A stretch of DNA of 64,000 nt from CAUZFZ01 sp963579025. Lineage in GTDB: Bacteria > Planctomycetota > Planctomycetia > Planctomycetales > Planctomycetaceae. The notes beneath the pieces are model-generated. The model was not told where the DNA came from. It saw nothing but the letters and a program-made list of their open reading frames with translations, and did not search any database. Each line of letters begins with the position of its first letter. The first letter of the stretch is position 1. This document shows, piece by piece, positions 42,176 to 51,280 of this stretch. The stretch spans positions 1-64,000 of the forward strand of contig CAUZFZ010000016.1 in NCBI GenBank assembly GCA_963579025.1, given 5' to 3'. Made by a program: the position numbers and the translations under genes.

Positions 42176-43723
42176 ATGGCTGATGGCGACTGGTATTACC
42201 GCCTGGGCGACAAGGTTCATGGACCGGTCTCCATAAACTTCCTGGGCACTGCCTACGCTCAGGGCAAGCTTCGCTCACAGGACTGTATCCGGTGTGGTGA
42301 GACCGGCGAGTGGAAACCTGTGAACCAGTTCCGCAAGTTGGTTCAGGCCCGGGAGAAATACAGGAAGCTGCTCGAAGAGAAAAAGTTGAAGAAGAAAAAG
42401 ACCGGATTGCCTGACACCGCAGACGAAACGGACCAGGCACTGGATGCCCCGGCCGACCTGAAAAAGCCGGTCGACATTCCGCTCCAATCCGATCCCTGGT
42501 ATCAGATCCTGACTCAGCTACTGACTGAAGCTGGCCTGATCTCGGATCAGTTCGACCCGGAAGATCGTGTCTGGTTCATGTGGGTCGGTCGCAAACTTGG
42601 CCCGTTCTCGTTTTTCGACCTGGTCAAAATGGGGCAAGAGGGGACGCTGAAGGTCACCGACTGGGTCAGCCATACGGATTCAGAGGACTGGACGCCGCTG
42701 TCTCCCGAAGCAGAGGCTCAGGTCGAGAACGAGGAACAGTCAGACTCCGACGCTGCAGATTCCGTGTCAGACTCGAACACGTTCGCGATGTCCGACTCCG
42801 GAGAAATGGCTCCGGTCACACCTCGCTCGAATGATCCGGCCCCCGAGACGCCGGCGGCTGTGCCGGCTCCTGATGATTCGGCGTGGGTGTCCGGGGAGGG
42901 CGATGGGTCAGAAGTGTCGGATTCGGATTCGGACATGTACGGACTGCTCAGCGAGCCGGAGCCCCCGCGGAATCGGCCACCGGCCGTTGTGCCGTATCAA
43001 CGTAAGATCAAGCAGGCACCGCTCAAGCTGCCCGACCAGATTCCGTCAGCATCGCTGACTCAACCGATGAGTACCGATTCGGACGACGAGGACGTGGATC
43101 AGGCTGCAAAGGCAGCCGCGCAGTTACTTATCAGCCCAACGAAGAAAGAGGGTCCTGCGATATCTCTGGGTGTTGGTGGGGGACCAAGGTCGCCGCACCT
43201 GCCGGGCGCTGAAAAGAAACCATTGGTCGACCGCATTAAAGAGGCCGGCCCGAGGGGCTGGGCTCAGATGGCGGGCGGTGCCTTTGTAGCGTTGTATGTT
43301 CTGAATTTTCTCATTTCGCTCATCCCTGCGTCCAATCGCGGCACTTACCAGGAAATGCTGCTGATCTATTCCGAAGTGAAGACGATGAGAGCAGCGACAT
43401 CGTACAGTGGAAAGGAGTGGCAAAAATTCTTCGACAAGTCAATTCCGCATCTTCAACAGATCCTCATACCGATGGCGTTGGACCCGCAGGAAGCAGGCAC
43501 GGGGCAATTCCATCTGCTGGAGGGTGGCAAACAATTGTTGTTGGATCTTGAAGGGCGGAGCGTCCGCACAGAAGAGTATCAGCCATGGTTTATGCAGGAG
43601 TTGTTCAAGGCGGCGACCGAGTTGGGGTACGATCTGCCCCCAGATGTCCCGGAAGGGGAACGCCCCGCTGCGAATGAAGGCTATGCCCCGGATCCCGTCG
43701 AGGTGGGGTCCGACGACGGATGA
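42176..43723 (+). CDS. Double GYF_2-domain membrane protein
   Basis: A 515-residue protein with two GYF_2-type domains (about 5-50, WYYRLGDKVHGPVSINFLG; about 130-180, VWFMWVGRKLGPFSFFDLVK), an acidic Ser/Asp/Pro linker, one transmembrane segment near 365-382 (GGAFVALYVLNFLISLIP), and a C-terminal soluble domain of about 125 residues that begins MLLIYSEVKTMR. It is a paralogue in architecture of the protein at 17478-18719. Start ATG 42176 with AAGGA about 8 nt upstream. Confidence 0.8.
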   Translation: MADGDWYYRLGDKVHGPVSINFLGTAYAQGKLRSQDCIRCGETGEWKPVNQFRKLVQAREKYRKLLEEKKLKKKKTGLPDTADETDQALDAPADLKKPVDIPLQSDPWYQILTQLLTEAGLISDQFDPEDRVWFMWVGRKLGPFSFFDLVKMGQEGTLKVTDWVSHTDSEDWTPLSPEAEAQVENEEQSDSDAADSVSDSNTFAMSDSGEMAPVTPRSNDPAPETPAAVPAPDDSAWVSGEGDGSEVSDSDSDMYGLLSEPEPPRNRPPAVVPYQRKIKQAPLKLPDQIPSASLTQPMSTDSDDEDVDQAAKAAAQLLISPTKKEGPAISLGVGGGPRSPHLPGAEKKPLVDRIKEAGPRGWAQMAGGAFVALYVLNFLISLIPASNRGTYQEMLLIYSEVKTMRAATSYSGKEWQKFFDKSIPHLQQILIPMALDPQEAGTGQFHLLEGGKQLLLDLEGRSVRTEEYQPWFMQELFKAATELGYDLPPDVPEGERPAANEGYAPDPVEVGSDDG

Positions 43724-43736
43724 CTGGGCATTTGCA

Positions 43737-45029
43737 TCAGCCGAACAACTGGTCGACGGGGGCTCCCCCGTCCACAATCTTCATCGGTCGACCGAGCGGG
43801 CTCAGGTTTTCCTTGCGAGGATCGACTTCCAGCGCCTGGCAGATCGTGCAGAACATGTCATTCACGGTGACCGGATCGTTCGCAACTGCAGTTCCATCGG
43901 CTGTTGACGAACCGATCACCTGACCTCCGCGAATGCCGCAACCGGCGATAGCGGCATTGAAGACCCGCGGGTAATGATCGCGTCCACCGCGCGGATTGAC
44001 GCGCGGAGTACGTCCGAATTCGCCCATCCAGACGACCAGCGTGTTGTCCAGCAGACCGCGATCCTTCAAGTCTGTGATCAGCGTGGCAGTTGCTGGATCG
44101 ATGGTTGCGGCCAGGTCCGTGGTCCGCTCGAAGTTGTCCTGATGCGTGTCCCAGTTTCCTCCCTGTCCGCGAGAGGAAATCTCGACGAACGTCGTGCCGG
44201 CTTCCACCAGGCGACGAGCGAGCAGGCAGCCGCGACCAAAGTTCGAATCGCCGTAGCGGTCTTTCAACGATTTTGGCTCAGAACCAATGTCGAACGCCGA
44301 AAGGTCGGAACTCAGCACCATGTTCGAGGTCTTGCCGTACAAATCACGGTGGTTGCGAACGACGACGTCGCCGCCACGTGATTCGAACTCACCTTCCAGC
44401 CGATCGAGCAAACCCAAGCGGCGCCGATAACGGGTGGTCGGCACAGTCGTCGCGACGTTCTGCGGCATGTTGCCCGGGTTATCAACGTTGAACGGTTCGT
44501 AGTTGACGCCCAGGAAACCGGCGCCCTGCGTTCGGCCGACCGAAACCACAGCCGGAAGATCGAATTTCGGATCGGAAATCTCTTTCGCGATGTTGGCCGA
44601 CAGACTCGGATGCTTCACGCTTCCGGACGGGATGTAACCCGTATGCATCTGATAGGTCGCTCGCGGATGACTGCCTTCCTTGTTTGTCATCGAGCGAATA
44701 ATCGCCAGGTCGTCCATGACAGCAGCCGTCTGCTCCCAGCCTTGAGCGATTTTGATACCGGGCACGCTGGTTGATATCGCTTTCGTAGGACCACCGTTCT
44801 CGTGTCCAGGTTTTGGATCGAACGTCTCCAGTTGAGATGGTCCTCCACCCATCCAGAGCAGAATCATGGACTTGCCCTGCTTGCGGAGATCCGCCGCCTG
44901 GAGCGTCATGATGTCTCGCAGGTTGAGCGAACCGGCGGCAACCGCACCGGCGCTGACTGAGTGCAGAAATGACCGGCGGTTGATTCCGTCTCGACGGACT
45001 CGGATTTGATCGTGTCGGGCGGTCGTCAT
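43737..45029 (-). CDS. DUF1501 protein
   Basis: A 430-residue DUF1501 protein. The N-terminus NRRSFLHSVSAGAVAAGSLN is Tat-like. Family segments are ILLWMGGGPSQLETFDPKPG, AIIRSMTNKEGSHPRAT and VWMGEFGRTPRVNPRGGRDH near residue 345-365. It lies 74 nt downstream of its DUF1549/DUF1553 partner on the same strand. Its 3' end is 13 nt from the convergent GYF_2 gene. Confidence 0.92.
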   Translation of the reverse strand: MTTARHDQIRVRRDGINRRSFLHSVSAGAVAAGSLNLRDIMTLQAADLRKQGKSMILLWMGGGPSQLETFDPKPGHENGGPTKAISTSVPGIKIAQGWEQTAAVMDDLAIIRSMTNKEGSHPRATYQMHTGYIPSGSVKHPSLSANIAKEISDPKFDLPAVVSVGRTQGAGFLGVNYEPFNVDNPGNMPQNVATTVPTTRYRRRLGLLDRLEGEFESRGGDVVVRNHRDLYGKTSNMVLSSDLSAFDIGSEPKSLKDRYGDSNFGRGCLLARRLVEAGTTFVEISSRGQGGNWDTHQDNFERTTDLAATIDPATATLITDLKDRGLLDNTLVVWMGEFGRTPRVNPRGGRDHYPRVFNAAIAGCGIRGGQVIGSSTADGTAVANDPVTVNDMFCTICQALEVDPRKENLSPLGRPMKIVDGGAPVDQLFG

Positions 45030-45103
45030 GGCTCTATTCCTCAGTTGGCTGGTTCGTTTGATCGCAAGTCACGGAACTGTGGTGAAATGAGGTTCTGAAT
45101 CGT

Positions 45104-46981
45104 TCATCGTTTCGACATGAACTCGCTGGAATTCATCAGACTCCACATCAGGTCTTCGAACGCCTCGTTCCGGCTGCCGACTTCGGCGCGGAACTCTTTG
45201 AAGATGCCGAGTTCTTTGCGGGACGGCTCGCGGGCGAGGACCATCAGATACAGCTCGCTCATGGCGTCCTCGTCATCCGGGTACTTCCGCAGCAGCCCGG
45301 CCAGACGAGTGAATCCACTGGCCTTGAACTGGTTGTTGAGCATTGGCGAATTCATCATGAACAGCGCCTGCGGGACGTTGCCGGTGATGTCGGCCTGCGG
45401 TGTCGATGGATCAAAGCCAAATAGTGCCCCGAACGCATCCCTGGGATTACGCAATCCGCGATTCATGCCGCCACCGCCGCCATTCGCGCCGGTAAGCCGA
45501 GGCGGCCGAGCGGTCTGGCTGCCGCCGAGAACACTCAGGACGGCGCTGTAAAGCTGATCCCCGCGCAGTCGTGTCGGTGTGGCCGAGGCGAACGGCAGAG
45601 CCTCACCAGTCTCGTCAGCCTGACGAATCTGCCGCTGATAGGTATGCGTCGTCGCAATCGTCTGCATCAACCACTGAATGTCGTGGTCATGGCGAACGAA
45701 CTGATCGGCCAGCAGATCGAGAACATCCGCATACGCCGGCGTGCGATCCGGTCCCATGTCGTCGATCGGCATGTAAAAACCTTCGCCGGTCATCTCGGCC
45801 CACATGCGGTTGACGATCGAACGTGCGAACCAGTCGTTACGCGTGCTGGTGATGTACTTACTGAGCAGCTCGCGACGTTCCAGATCATCGAGGCCGGTCT
45901 TCGTTGACAGTCCGGTAACGAAGAACTTCGGATCAATCTTCGTCCCCTGCGACGCGGGATTCGCCAGGTCGGCCATGAAGTGTTCGCTGGATCCGCGCCC
46001 GGTTTGATTGGGCATGGGAGCGGGCATCTCTTTGAGCTCGGTCTTCGTCAGCGCCCCGTCTTTGTTCTTGTCACCAAACTGCAGCAGGCGGTCGAAGCCA
46101 CGAGCGAAGTTCGGGTTCTTCTGCACTTCGTCTTTTGTCAGTTTGCCGTCTCGATTGCGGTCCATGAAACTGAAGATGCGATCGGCATTGGCCAGCAACT
46201 GCTTCCGTCGGCTTTGCGGGTCATTCGTGTTTTCGCTGAGCGACACAACCTCCCAGGTCACCGTGCGCATTTCCTCGCGAACGGGTCGCAGGCTGATACG
46301 CGGAAAAAACGCAGCCAGTTCGTGAAACTCGTCACGCTTCCAGCGATCCCACGGGTGATCGTGGCAATTGGCGCACTGCATCTGAATCCCCAGAAAAATC
46401 CGCGACACCTCTCCAGCGACATCCTCGGGGTTTCCTTCCTGAACGAAGATCAGCGCCGTCTCGCCGTTCTCTCGTACGTCTCCATCGGCGGTAATCATCG
46501 CCCGAGCAATCTCGTCCCAGCCGTCGTTGGCTTTCAGGCTCTCGGTCATCCAGCTAACGAATGACTGATTGACGATCGGAGCCCGCATGTTGGTGGCTTT
46601 GGAGAAGATCACGTCCCGCCAGTAACGCGCCCACGTCTCGGCGTATTGATCAGTGCCCAACAGCTTCTCAATCACTTTCGCACGTTTGTGGGGAGAAGGG
46701 TCGAGACCGAACAGCGTGACCTCGCGCGGCGAGGGCAACGTGCCTGCAATGTCGAATGTCACGCGACGCAGAAAATCCTCGTCGGATGCCAATGGCGCCG
46801 GCTGGATATCAGCCGATGACAGCTCAGTCACGATCAGCCGATCGATCTCATTCGCCACTTCAACAACTGAGCCCGTGTCAGTCTCCTCGGCAGCGTCGAC
46901 TGAGATTCGGAACGTCAACCCGACCAGCAAGGCCAGAAACGTGGTGAAGACGCGATGGTTAATGCTACGTGGCATCGTCAT
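45104..46981 (-). CDS. DUF1549/DUF1553 protein with EF-hands
   Basis: A 625-residue secreted protein with signal peptide 1-30. DUF1549 includes QCANCHDHPWDRWK (a CxxCH motif). Between DUF1549 and DUF1553 there are two calcium-binding EF-hands, FMDRNRDGKLTKDE and FGDKNKDGALTKTE. DUF1553 follows with SIVNRMWAEMTGEGFYMPID, and the C-terminus DLMWSLMNSSEFMSKR is typical. It has no N-terminal cytochrome domain. Partner of the DUF1501 gene at 43737. The EF-hands suggest calcium-dependent folding or regulation outside the cell. Confidence 0.9.
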   Translation of the reverse strand: MTMPRSINHRVFTTFLALLVGLTFRISVDAAEETDTGSVVEVANEIDRLIVTELSSADIQPAPLASDEDFLRRVTFDIAGTLPSPREVTLFGLDPSPHKRAKVIEKLLGTDQYAETWARYWRDVIFSKATNMRAPIVNQSFVSWMTESLKANDGWDEIARAMITADGDVRENGETALIFVQEGNPEDVAGEVSRIFLGIQMQCANCHDHPWDRWKRDEFHELAAFFPRISLRPVREEMRTVTWEVVSLSENTNDPQSRRKQLLANADRIFSFMDRNRDGKLTKDEVQKNPNFARGFDRLLQFGDKNKDGALTKTELKEMPAPMPNQTGRGSSEHFMADLANPASQGTKIDPKFFVTGLSTKTGLDDLERRELLSKYITSTRNDWFARSIVNRMWAEMTGEGFYMPIDDMGPDRTPAYADVLDLLADQFVRHDHDIQWLMQTIATTHTYQRQIRQADETGEALPFASATPTRLRGDQLYSAVLSVLGGSQTARPPRLTGANGGGGGMNRGLRNPRDAFGALFGFDPSTPQADITGNVPQALFMMNSPMLNNQFKASGFTRLAGLLRKYPDDEDAMSELYLMVLAREPSRKELGIFKEFRAEVGSRNEAFEDLMWSLMNSSEFMSKR

Positions 46982-47066
46982 ATCTCGCTGAGCTTGAGGT
47001 GTGTGGTTCGGGCAGCGAGTTAATTAACCGAGCATCGGCTGCCAGGTTTCGTCCGTTTTTCGTAAT

Positions 47067-48356
47067 TCAGCCAGACGGTTCAGGTGTCCGCAGCCGGACG
47101 GTCTCGATTCCGGAATAGTAATAGCCGAGGATTTCCAGAGCAGATCGACCGGCGATGCCGAGTCCGCGGGCGCCCCATTGGCACAACCCGACGCCGTGCC
47201 CATCCCCGCGACCGGAGAGTTTGACGACGTTTCCTTCGATCTGTCCCGTGAAATGCGGACTGCGCAGCACTGCGGACGGCAGGACTCGTCGCAACGTCGT
47301 CCCCGCAATCTGGTGCCGATTCGTGCCGTCGCCGATCGTGTATCGGGGCAAGTCTCCTGACTCCACTTGAGCGGGTTCCAGTGAGGTCAGCTCTCGGAAC
47401 ACCAGGTTGTCCTTTGCGAGATGCTGCCGCAGTGCATCGCTGGCCTGAGCGACCGGCAGCTCGCTGGTCCAACGATACAGCTTCGCTTCGCGGCACCAGT
47501 CGCATTCGACACTCCGCAGGGCCGGGACCGCGTCAGTAAACACACTGCGTCCGTTGACGGTCTGGCCACCGCAGACCGCTGAGTACCAGGTCGTGAAAAT
47601 CTTTCCCTGATACGTGCAGACGATGCCGGCCGTGTCTCGGATAATTTCGCGGCTGTCGGGCGTTTCGCCGGCGAGGCGCCGTCCGTCAGCGTCGCGGTAC
47701 TCGTAGCCCAGATACATCTGACTGCGCGAGCTGCCAAACACATCGAACAGCGGGTGCCCTTTCATCTGCGATAACGCATAGGTCCGGGCGGCGATTGTCT
47801 GGGCTTCACGTGCGGCGTCCGGAAAACTCGCGGGCATTTCGCTGTTCACGACGCTCGCCAGATATTCTTCCAGCGGAAGCACGTTGACCGCAATTAGTTT
47901 GCCGCTCGGCCGACGATGCAATCGCACGCTGCCTCGGTACAGGCTGCGACCAACCCGGATCGACACAGGTCGGATTGCAACGATCTCAATCTGGTTGACC
48001 GGCAGAATGCTGTCACCGAATCGGATACCGATGCCATTGGACGCGGCCGACGCAAAAACCTCGCGGACCGGATCCGACTGCGCCAGGACACGCGGATTCC
48101 CCGGAACAACGATGCGAAACGGACTGTCGACGGAAATCGTCAGCTCCTGAATCTCATTGGGCGTGAGATTCACACGGATAATCGGGTTCCAGGTATCCGT
48201 CGGCCGAACAGCATCTGCATTCGTCTCATCCGCCGCAGAAGACTGGAGCTGAGCGCTGGACGAGAACAGATGCCATGCGAAGCCTGACGCCGGAATTGCG
48301 CCGGCTGCGGCAGCCGCGAGCATCGTCCGTCGCGAAACAAGTCGGTGGCCATCCAT
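47067..48356 (-). CDS. SpoIID/LytB-domain protein
   Basis: A 429-residue exported protein with a Tat-like N-terminus (RLVSRRTMLAAAAAGAIPAS). The SpoIID core is LPLEEYLASVVNSEMPASFP followed by REAQTIAARTYALSQM (about 180-220), then TWYSAVCGGQT and, near the end, LSGRGDGHGVGLCQWGARGL. SpoIID of Bacillus is a lytic transglycosylase acting on denuded peptidoglycan glycan strands. In planctomycetes, which have a thin peptidoglycan, the target would be the cell wall. Start ATG 48356; a longer frame reaches 48407. Confidence 0.88.
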   Translation of the reverse strand: MDGHRLVSRRTMLAAAAAGAIPASGFAWHLFSSSAQLQSSAADETNADAVRPTDTWNPIIRVNLTPNEIQELTISVDSPFRIVVPGNPRVLAQSDPVREVFASAASNGIGIRFGDSILPVNQIEIVAIRPVSIRVGRSLYRGSVRLHRRPSGKLIAVNVLPLEEYLASVVNSEMPASFPDAAREAQTIAARTYALSQMKGHPLFDVFGSSRSQMYLGYEYRDADGRRLAGETPDSREIIRDTAGIVCTYQGKIFTTWYSAVCGGQTVNGRSVFTDAVPALRSVECDWCREAKLYRWTSELPVAQASDALRQHLAKDNLVFRELTSLEPAQVESGDLPRYTIGDGTNRHQIAGTTLRRVLPSAVLRSPHFTGQIEGNVVKLSGRGDGHGVGLCQWGARGLGIAGRSALEILGYYYSGIETVRLRTPEPSG

Positions 48357-48412
48357 GCCAGCGCTCCTCGTTCGTCGCCAGGGGAGTAGGGATAATGCAC
48401 CTGACAATGGTC

Positions 48413-48478
48413 GTAGCCGAAGTCGCCAGACTTTGGACAGGAGTCAGCAAAGGTCCAAAGTCTGGTGACCTGGGCTAC
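48413..48478. repeat. Intergenic inverted repeat (CCAGACTTTGGAC type)
   Basis: GTAGCCGAAGTCGCCAGACT... (48413-48438) and its imperfect inverse ...AGTCTGGTGACCTGGGCTAC (48453-48478) form a long hairpin around a 14-nt loop, between two minus-strand genes. Confidence 0.75.
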
Positions 48479-48519
48479 CGCGCCTGAACAGTTTCGACTC
48501 AGTTGGAGTCCGTTGTCCG

Positions 48520-49875
48520 TCAATCATTCCGCAGGCTCAAGCCGATTTCTGCGAGTTTGCCGCGAATCTCGTTCAGCGAAGTCACACCAAAGTTCTTCGA
48601 CGACAGCAAATCGTCCGGCGTCTTTACAAGCAATTCGCCGATCCCCGTGAGATTAAGTCGGACCATGCACTTTCGGGCTCGCACAGACAGATTGAGATCG
48701 GAGATGGGGCGGTCCATGGCAGCGCGCTGTTCGGGATCGAGGTCAGCAGGCGGCGTCATGGTGTCCGGTTTACGTGTCTCAACCCGCTCGCCGATTCTCA
48801 GGTGGTTCTGTACCAGCAGTTCGCCGATTTCCTTCAGCGACGTTTCGCCGAAGTTGCGGCTCGACATCAGCTCCTGCTCAGTAATATCCGTCAAGTCGCC
48901 CAGAGTCACGATCCCCAGCCGATCAAGGCAGTTTCGGCTGCGAACCGACAGTTCGAAGTCTCCAATTGGGCGGTCGAGGGTCTGCTGTTTCTTCTGCTCA
49001 GACTTAACGTGTTCCTCGTCGTAGAACATGCCCTCGGAAGCATCAATGTCTTTCAGGTACAGCCGCGCTCGCTCGTTTGTTGGATCGGCTTCCAGCACTC
49101 GGCGAAAACAGAAGGCCGCCTGGTCGTAGCTTTCCCTGTCCTCGTAAAGCAGGCCGAGATTCAACAGCGTCCCCAGATGCAACGGGGGTCGAGACAACGC
49201 TCGCTCGTACAGAGAGATTGCGTCTTCGTCGTTGCCGTGACGTGTCGATTCGTTGCCCAGCCAGAACAGAGCCCGCGCGTGATGCGGGTCCATGTCCACG
49301 GCCCGCTCGAAATACTCGATCGCTCCCAGGTTGTCTCCGTGGTCGGCCAGAAGGCAGCCCATCTGGAACGAGTAGTCTGCACGCGAGACAGCTTTGGCAG
49401 CCACGGCCTTGAGTGCCGCCTCCGCTTCGTCAATCTGACCGGCCAGCCGCAAAGCGGCAACACGTTGCAGCTCACACTCGACGGCGTCGTATCCGGACTG
49501 GGATGCCGCCGCAAAGTTTGTCACGGCAACTTCCGGCTGATTCAGTGCGATGCAGACATGTCCCAGATAGAACGCTGCAATGGGATGCCCTTCGGTCCGA
49601 TTCAGATAAGCTTTTGCGTCGCGGTGATTTCCCAGGAGATGCAGTGCAACGCCCAGCCGCACGAGCGCCCCCTGTGAAGGACTGCCGTCGCCATCCACGC
49701 TGGCACGCAGCTCCTGCGATGTCCGGCGAACATCGGCTGACTGTTGCCGACTGACCGCCTCCCGCAACAGGGTGAGCTGTGGCATGTCAAAGTCAGATTC
49801 AGACAGAAGCATCGAGCGGACTTCGTCGAGATCGACCGCTGTGCTTGTGGCAGGTACAGGAGTACTGTGAAGCAC
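48520..49875 (-). CDS. TPR protein with two RNA polymerase alpha-CTD domains
   Basis: A 451-residue protein. Tetratricopeptide repeats occupy about 50-285 (for example AIEYFERAVDMDPHHARALF, AFCFRRVLEADPTNERARLY). Two C-terminal domains resemble the RNA polymerase alpha-subunit C-terminal domain, each with an SVRxxxCxxRL motif: ELSVRSRNCLDRLGIVTLGD and NLSVRARKCMVRLNLTGIGE, each followed by a helix-hairpin-helix-like SSxNFGxTSLxEI. The start is GTG 49875, preceded by GGAGG with an 8-nt spacer; ATG 50079 is a longer, less likely start. It may bind DNA UP-like elements or transcription factors, or be a protein scaffold. No RNA polymerase genes lie nearby. Confidence 0.8.
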   Translation of the reverse strand: MLHSTPVPATSTAVDLDEVRSMLLSESDFDMPQLTLLREAVSRQQSADVRRTSQELRASVDGDGSPSQGALVRLGVALHLLGNHRDAKAYLNRTEGHPIAAFYLGHVCIALNQPEVAVTNFAAASQSGYDAVECELQRVAALRLAGQIDEAEAALKAVAAKAVSRADYSFQMGCLLADHGDNLGAIEYFERAVDMDPHHARALFWLGNESTRHGNDEDAISLYERALSRPPLHLGTLLNLGLLYEDRESYDQAAFCFRRVLEADPTNERARLYLKDIDASEGMFYDEEHVKSEQKKQQTLDRPIGDFELSVRSRNCLDRLGIVTLGDLTDITEQELMSSRNFGETSLKEIGELLVQNHLRIGERVETRKPDTMTPPADLDPEQRAAMDRPISDLNLSVRARKCMVRLNLTGIGELLVKTPDDLLSSKNFGVTSLNEIRGKLAEIGLSLRND

Positions 49876-50206
49876 CGTGGTATCCTCCGTAGGAGTGGAA
49901 CCTGCCGAGTCGCCGTCAAACCGCTCCGCCGCCGCGTCACCGTGGAGATCAGATGGATGAGCAGTCAATCTGACCTTCTGATACGAGCGTTGCCCGATCC
50001 TGACATCGGGAACGCGGTGAGACTGGACAGAGTCTGTCCGCTCGATCCCGAAAGTCAATTGGGCGAAGATGATAGACACTTCACCGCGCCTCGTACATAT
50101 TCCCCCCTGACAGACGATGTTCTGGTCTTCCGAGCGGTTGCTGCAGGCTGGGCCACAGTTCCTCGTCAGTCATCCCTTTTCGCACTTCTCTCTCACGGCG
50201 TGACTT
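49876..50206. other. Divergent intergenic region
   Basis: If the TPR gene starts at GTG 49875, 331 nt separate it from the divergent DUF3467 gene at 50207. Both promoters should lie here. I see no hairpin or repeat that I can support. Confidence 0.5.
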
Positions 50207-50893
50207 ATGAACGACGACTATGGCAACGACGAGTCTACTCCCGATGGTCCGCAAGACGGCCCGCCGAACGATCCGTCAGGCCAGTCGGCTGATGGCAGTG
50301 AAATCCAGAGCCAGGAAGTGCAGCAGGCTCACATCGGCGCCCTGGTGCCGGAGAAAGTGGCCCGGGGAGTGTTCAGCACGGGCGCCGTTGTGCTCAACGG
50401 ACAGCACGAATTCATCGTCGACTTTCTGTTGCGCATGACGAAACCGCACCAGGTCGCCGCGCGGGTCGTACTTCCGCCACCGGTCGTGCCGCGCATGATT
50501 CAGGCGCTGACCGAGAATCTTGAAAATTACAAGAACCGCTTTGGTGAGCCACAACTTCCAGACGCGGCCAAACCGAAACCCGGCCAGAAACAGCAGCAGT
50601 TTTCGGCGCAGGACCTGTACGAAGAGCTCAAGTTCGGCGAAACCGACATGAGTGGCACGTATGCCAATGCCGTCATGATCGGCCACACGGCGACGGAGTT
50701 TTCCTTCGACTTCATCACCACATTCTTCCCGAAGTCGACCGTCTCCAGCCGCGTGTTTCTGTCAGCTCCGAACGTACCCCGATTGCTGGACTCCCTGAAA
50801 CACTCCTGGGGCCAGTACCAGCGAAAAATCGACGAACGCCGAAACCCGCCACCACCCGCAGCCCCAGATTCGTTCGACACGACTCAGTTCTGA
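50207..50893 (+). CDS. Tandem DUF3467-domain protein
   Basis: A 228-residue protein with two DUF3467-like units: EFIVDFLLRMTKPHQVAARV then LPPPVVPRMIQALTENLENY (about 60-110), and TEFSFDFITTFFPKSTVSSR then NVPRLLDSLKHSWGQYQRKI (about 160-210). The N-terminus is acidic and disordered. DUF3467 proteins are small and of unknown function. Its 3' end is the source of two decayed copies downstream, at 57882-58279 and 61260-61298. In those copies the next base pairs belong to the 3' end of the WD40 gene, so this gene originally faced WD40 with overlapping stop codons. Confidence 0.85.
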   Translation: MNDDYGNDESTPDGPQDGPPNDPSGQSADGSEIQSQEVQQAHIGALVPEKVARGVFSTGAVVLNGQHEFIVDFLLRMTKPHQVAARVVLPPPVVPRMIQALTENLENYKNRFGEPQLPDAAKPKPGQKQQQFSAQDLYEELKFGETDMSGTYANAVMIGHTATEFSFDFITTFFPKSTVSSRVFLSAPNVPRLLDSLKHSWGQYQRKIDERRNPPPPAAPDSFDTTQF

Positions 50894-51228
50894 CATGCCG
50901 CTCTGCGTGAGCCCATCCCGATCGAAGGCAAGCCCCAACACCAGGCCGCGTTCAACAAGCAACAACTGGCAAACTCCCCGAAAGGCCACGTGGTCGTTGG
51001 TCAAACCCTGGGTCACTGACGACGAGAAACTCAAGCACTTCGTCACCCCTGTTCGGCGCGGGTCTCCGACCCCGCCGGAGACCTAAGAACGATGTGCAGG
51101 CCATCATGGACCTCGTTAACGCGGGAGACGCGCCGACAACAATCGACGGAGCCCTGGTCGAAGTCGCCGCCTGGACGACCATCTGCAGCACCATCCTCAA
51201 TCTCGACGAGACCGTTACCCGTGACTGA
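50894..51228 (+). pseudogene. DUF1553 C-terminal fragment and repeat debris
   Basis: Immediately after the DUF3467 stop the sequence changes to debris. Positions 51082-51228 read, without a usable start, ...DVQAIMDLVNAGDAPTTIDG and AWTTICSTILNLDETVTRD-stop, which looks like the C-terminal end of a DUF1553 protein. Positions 51041-51084 are a partial copy of the GGTCTCCGACCCCGC repeat seen at 58548-58592. A second open stretch, 50898-51019 (REPIPIEGKPQHQAAF...), looks coding but is not recognised. Confidence 0.5.
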
Positions 51229-51280
51229 TCCTGGACAATTAATCTGGGGTGTCACAGGCCGGTGGGCGAAGGAGGCCGCT

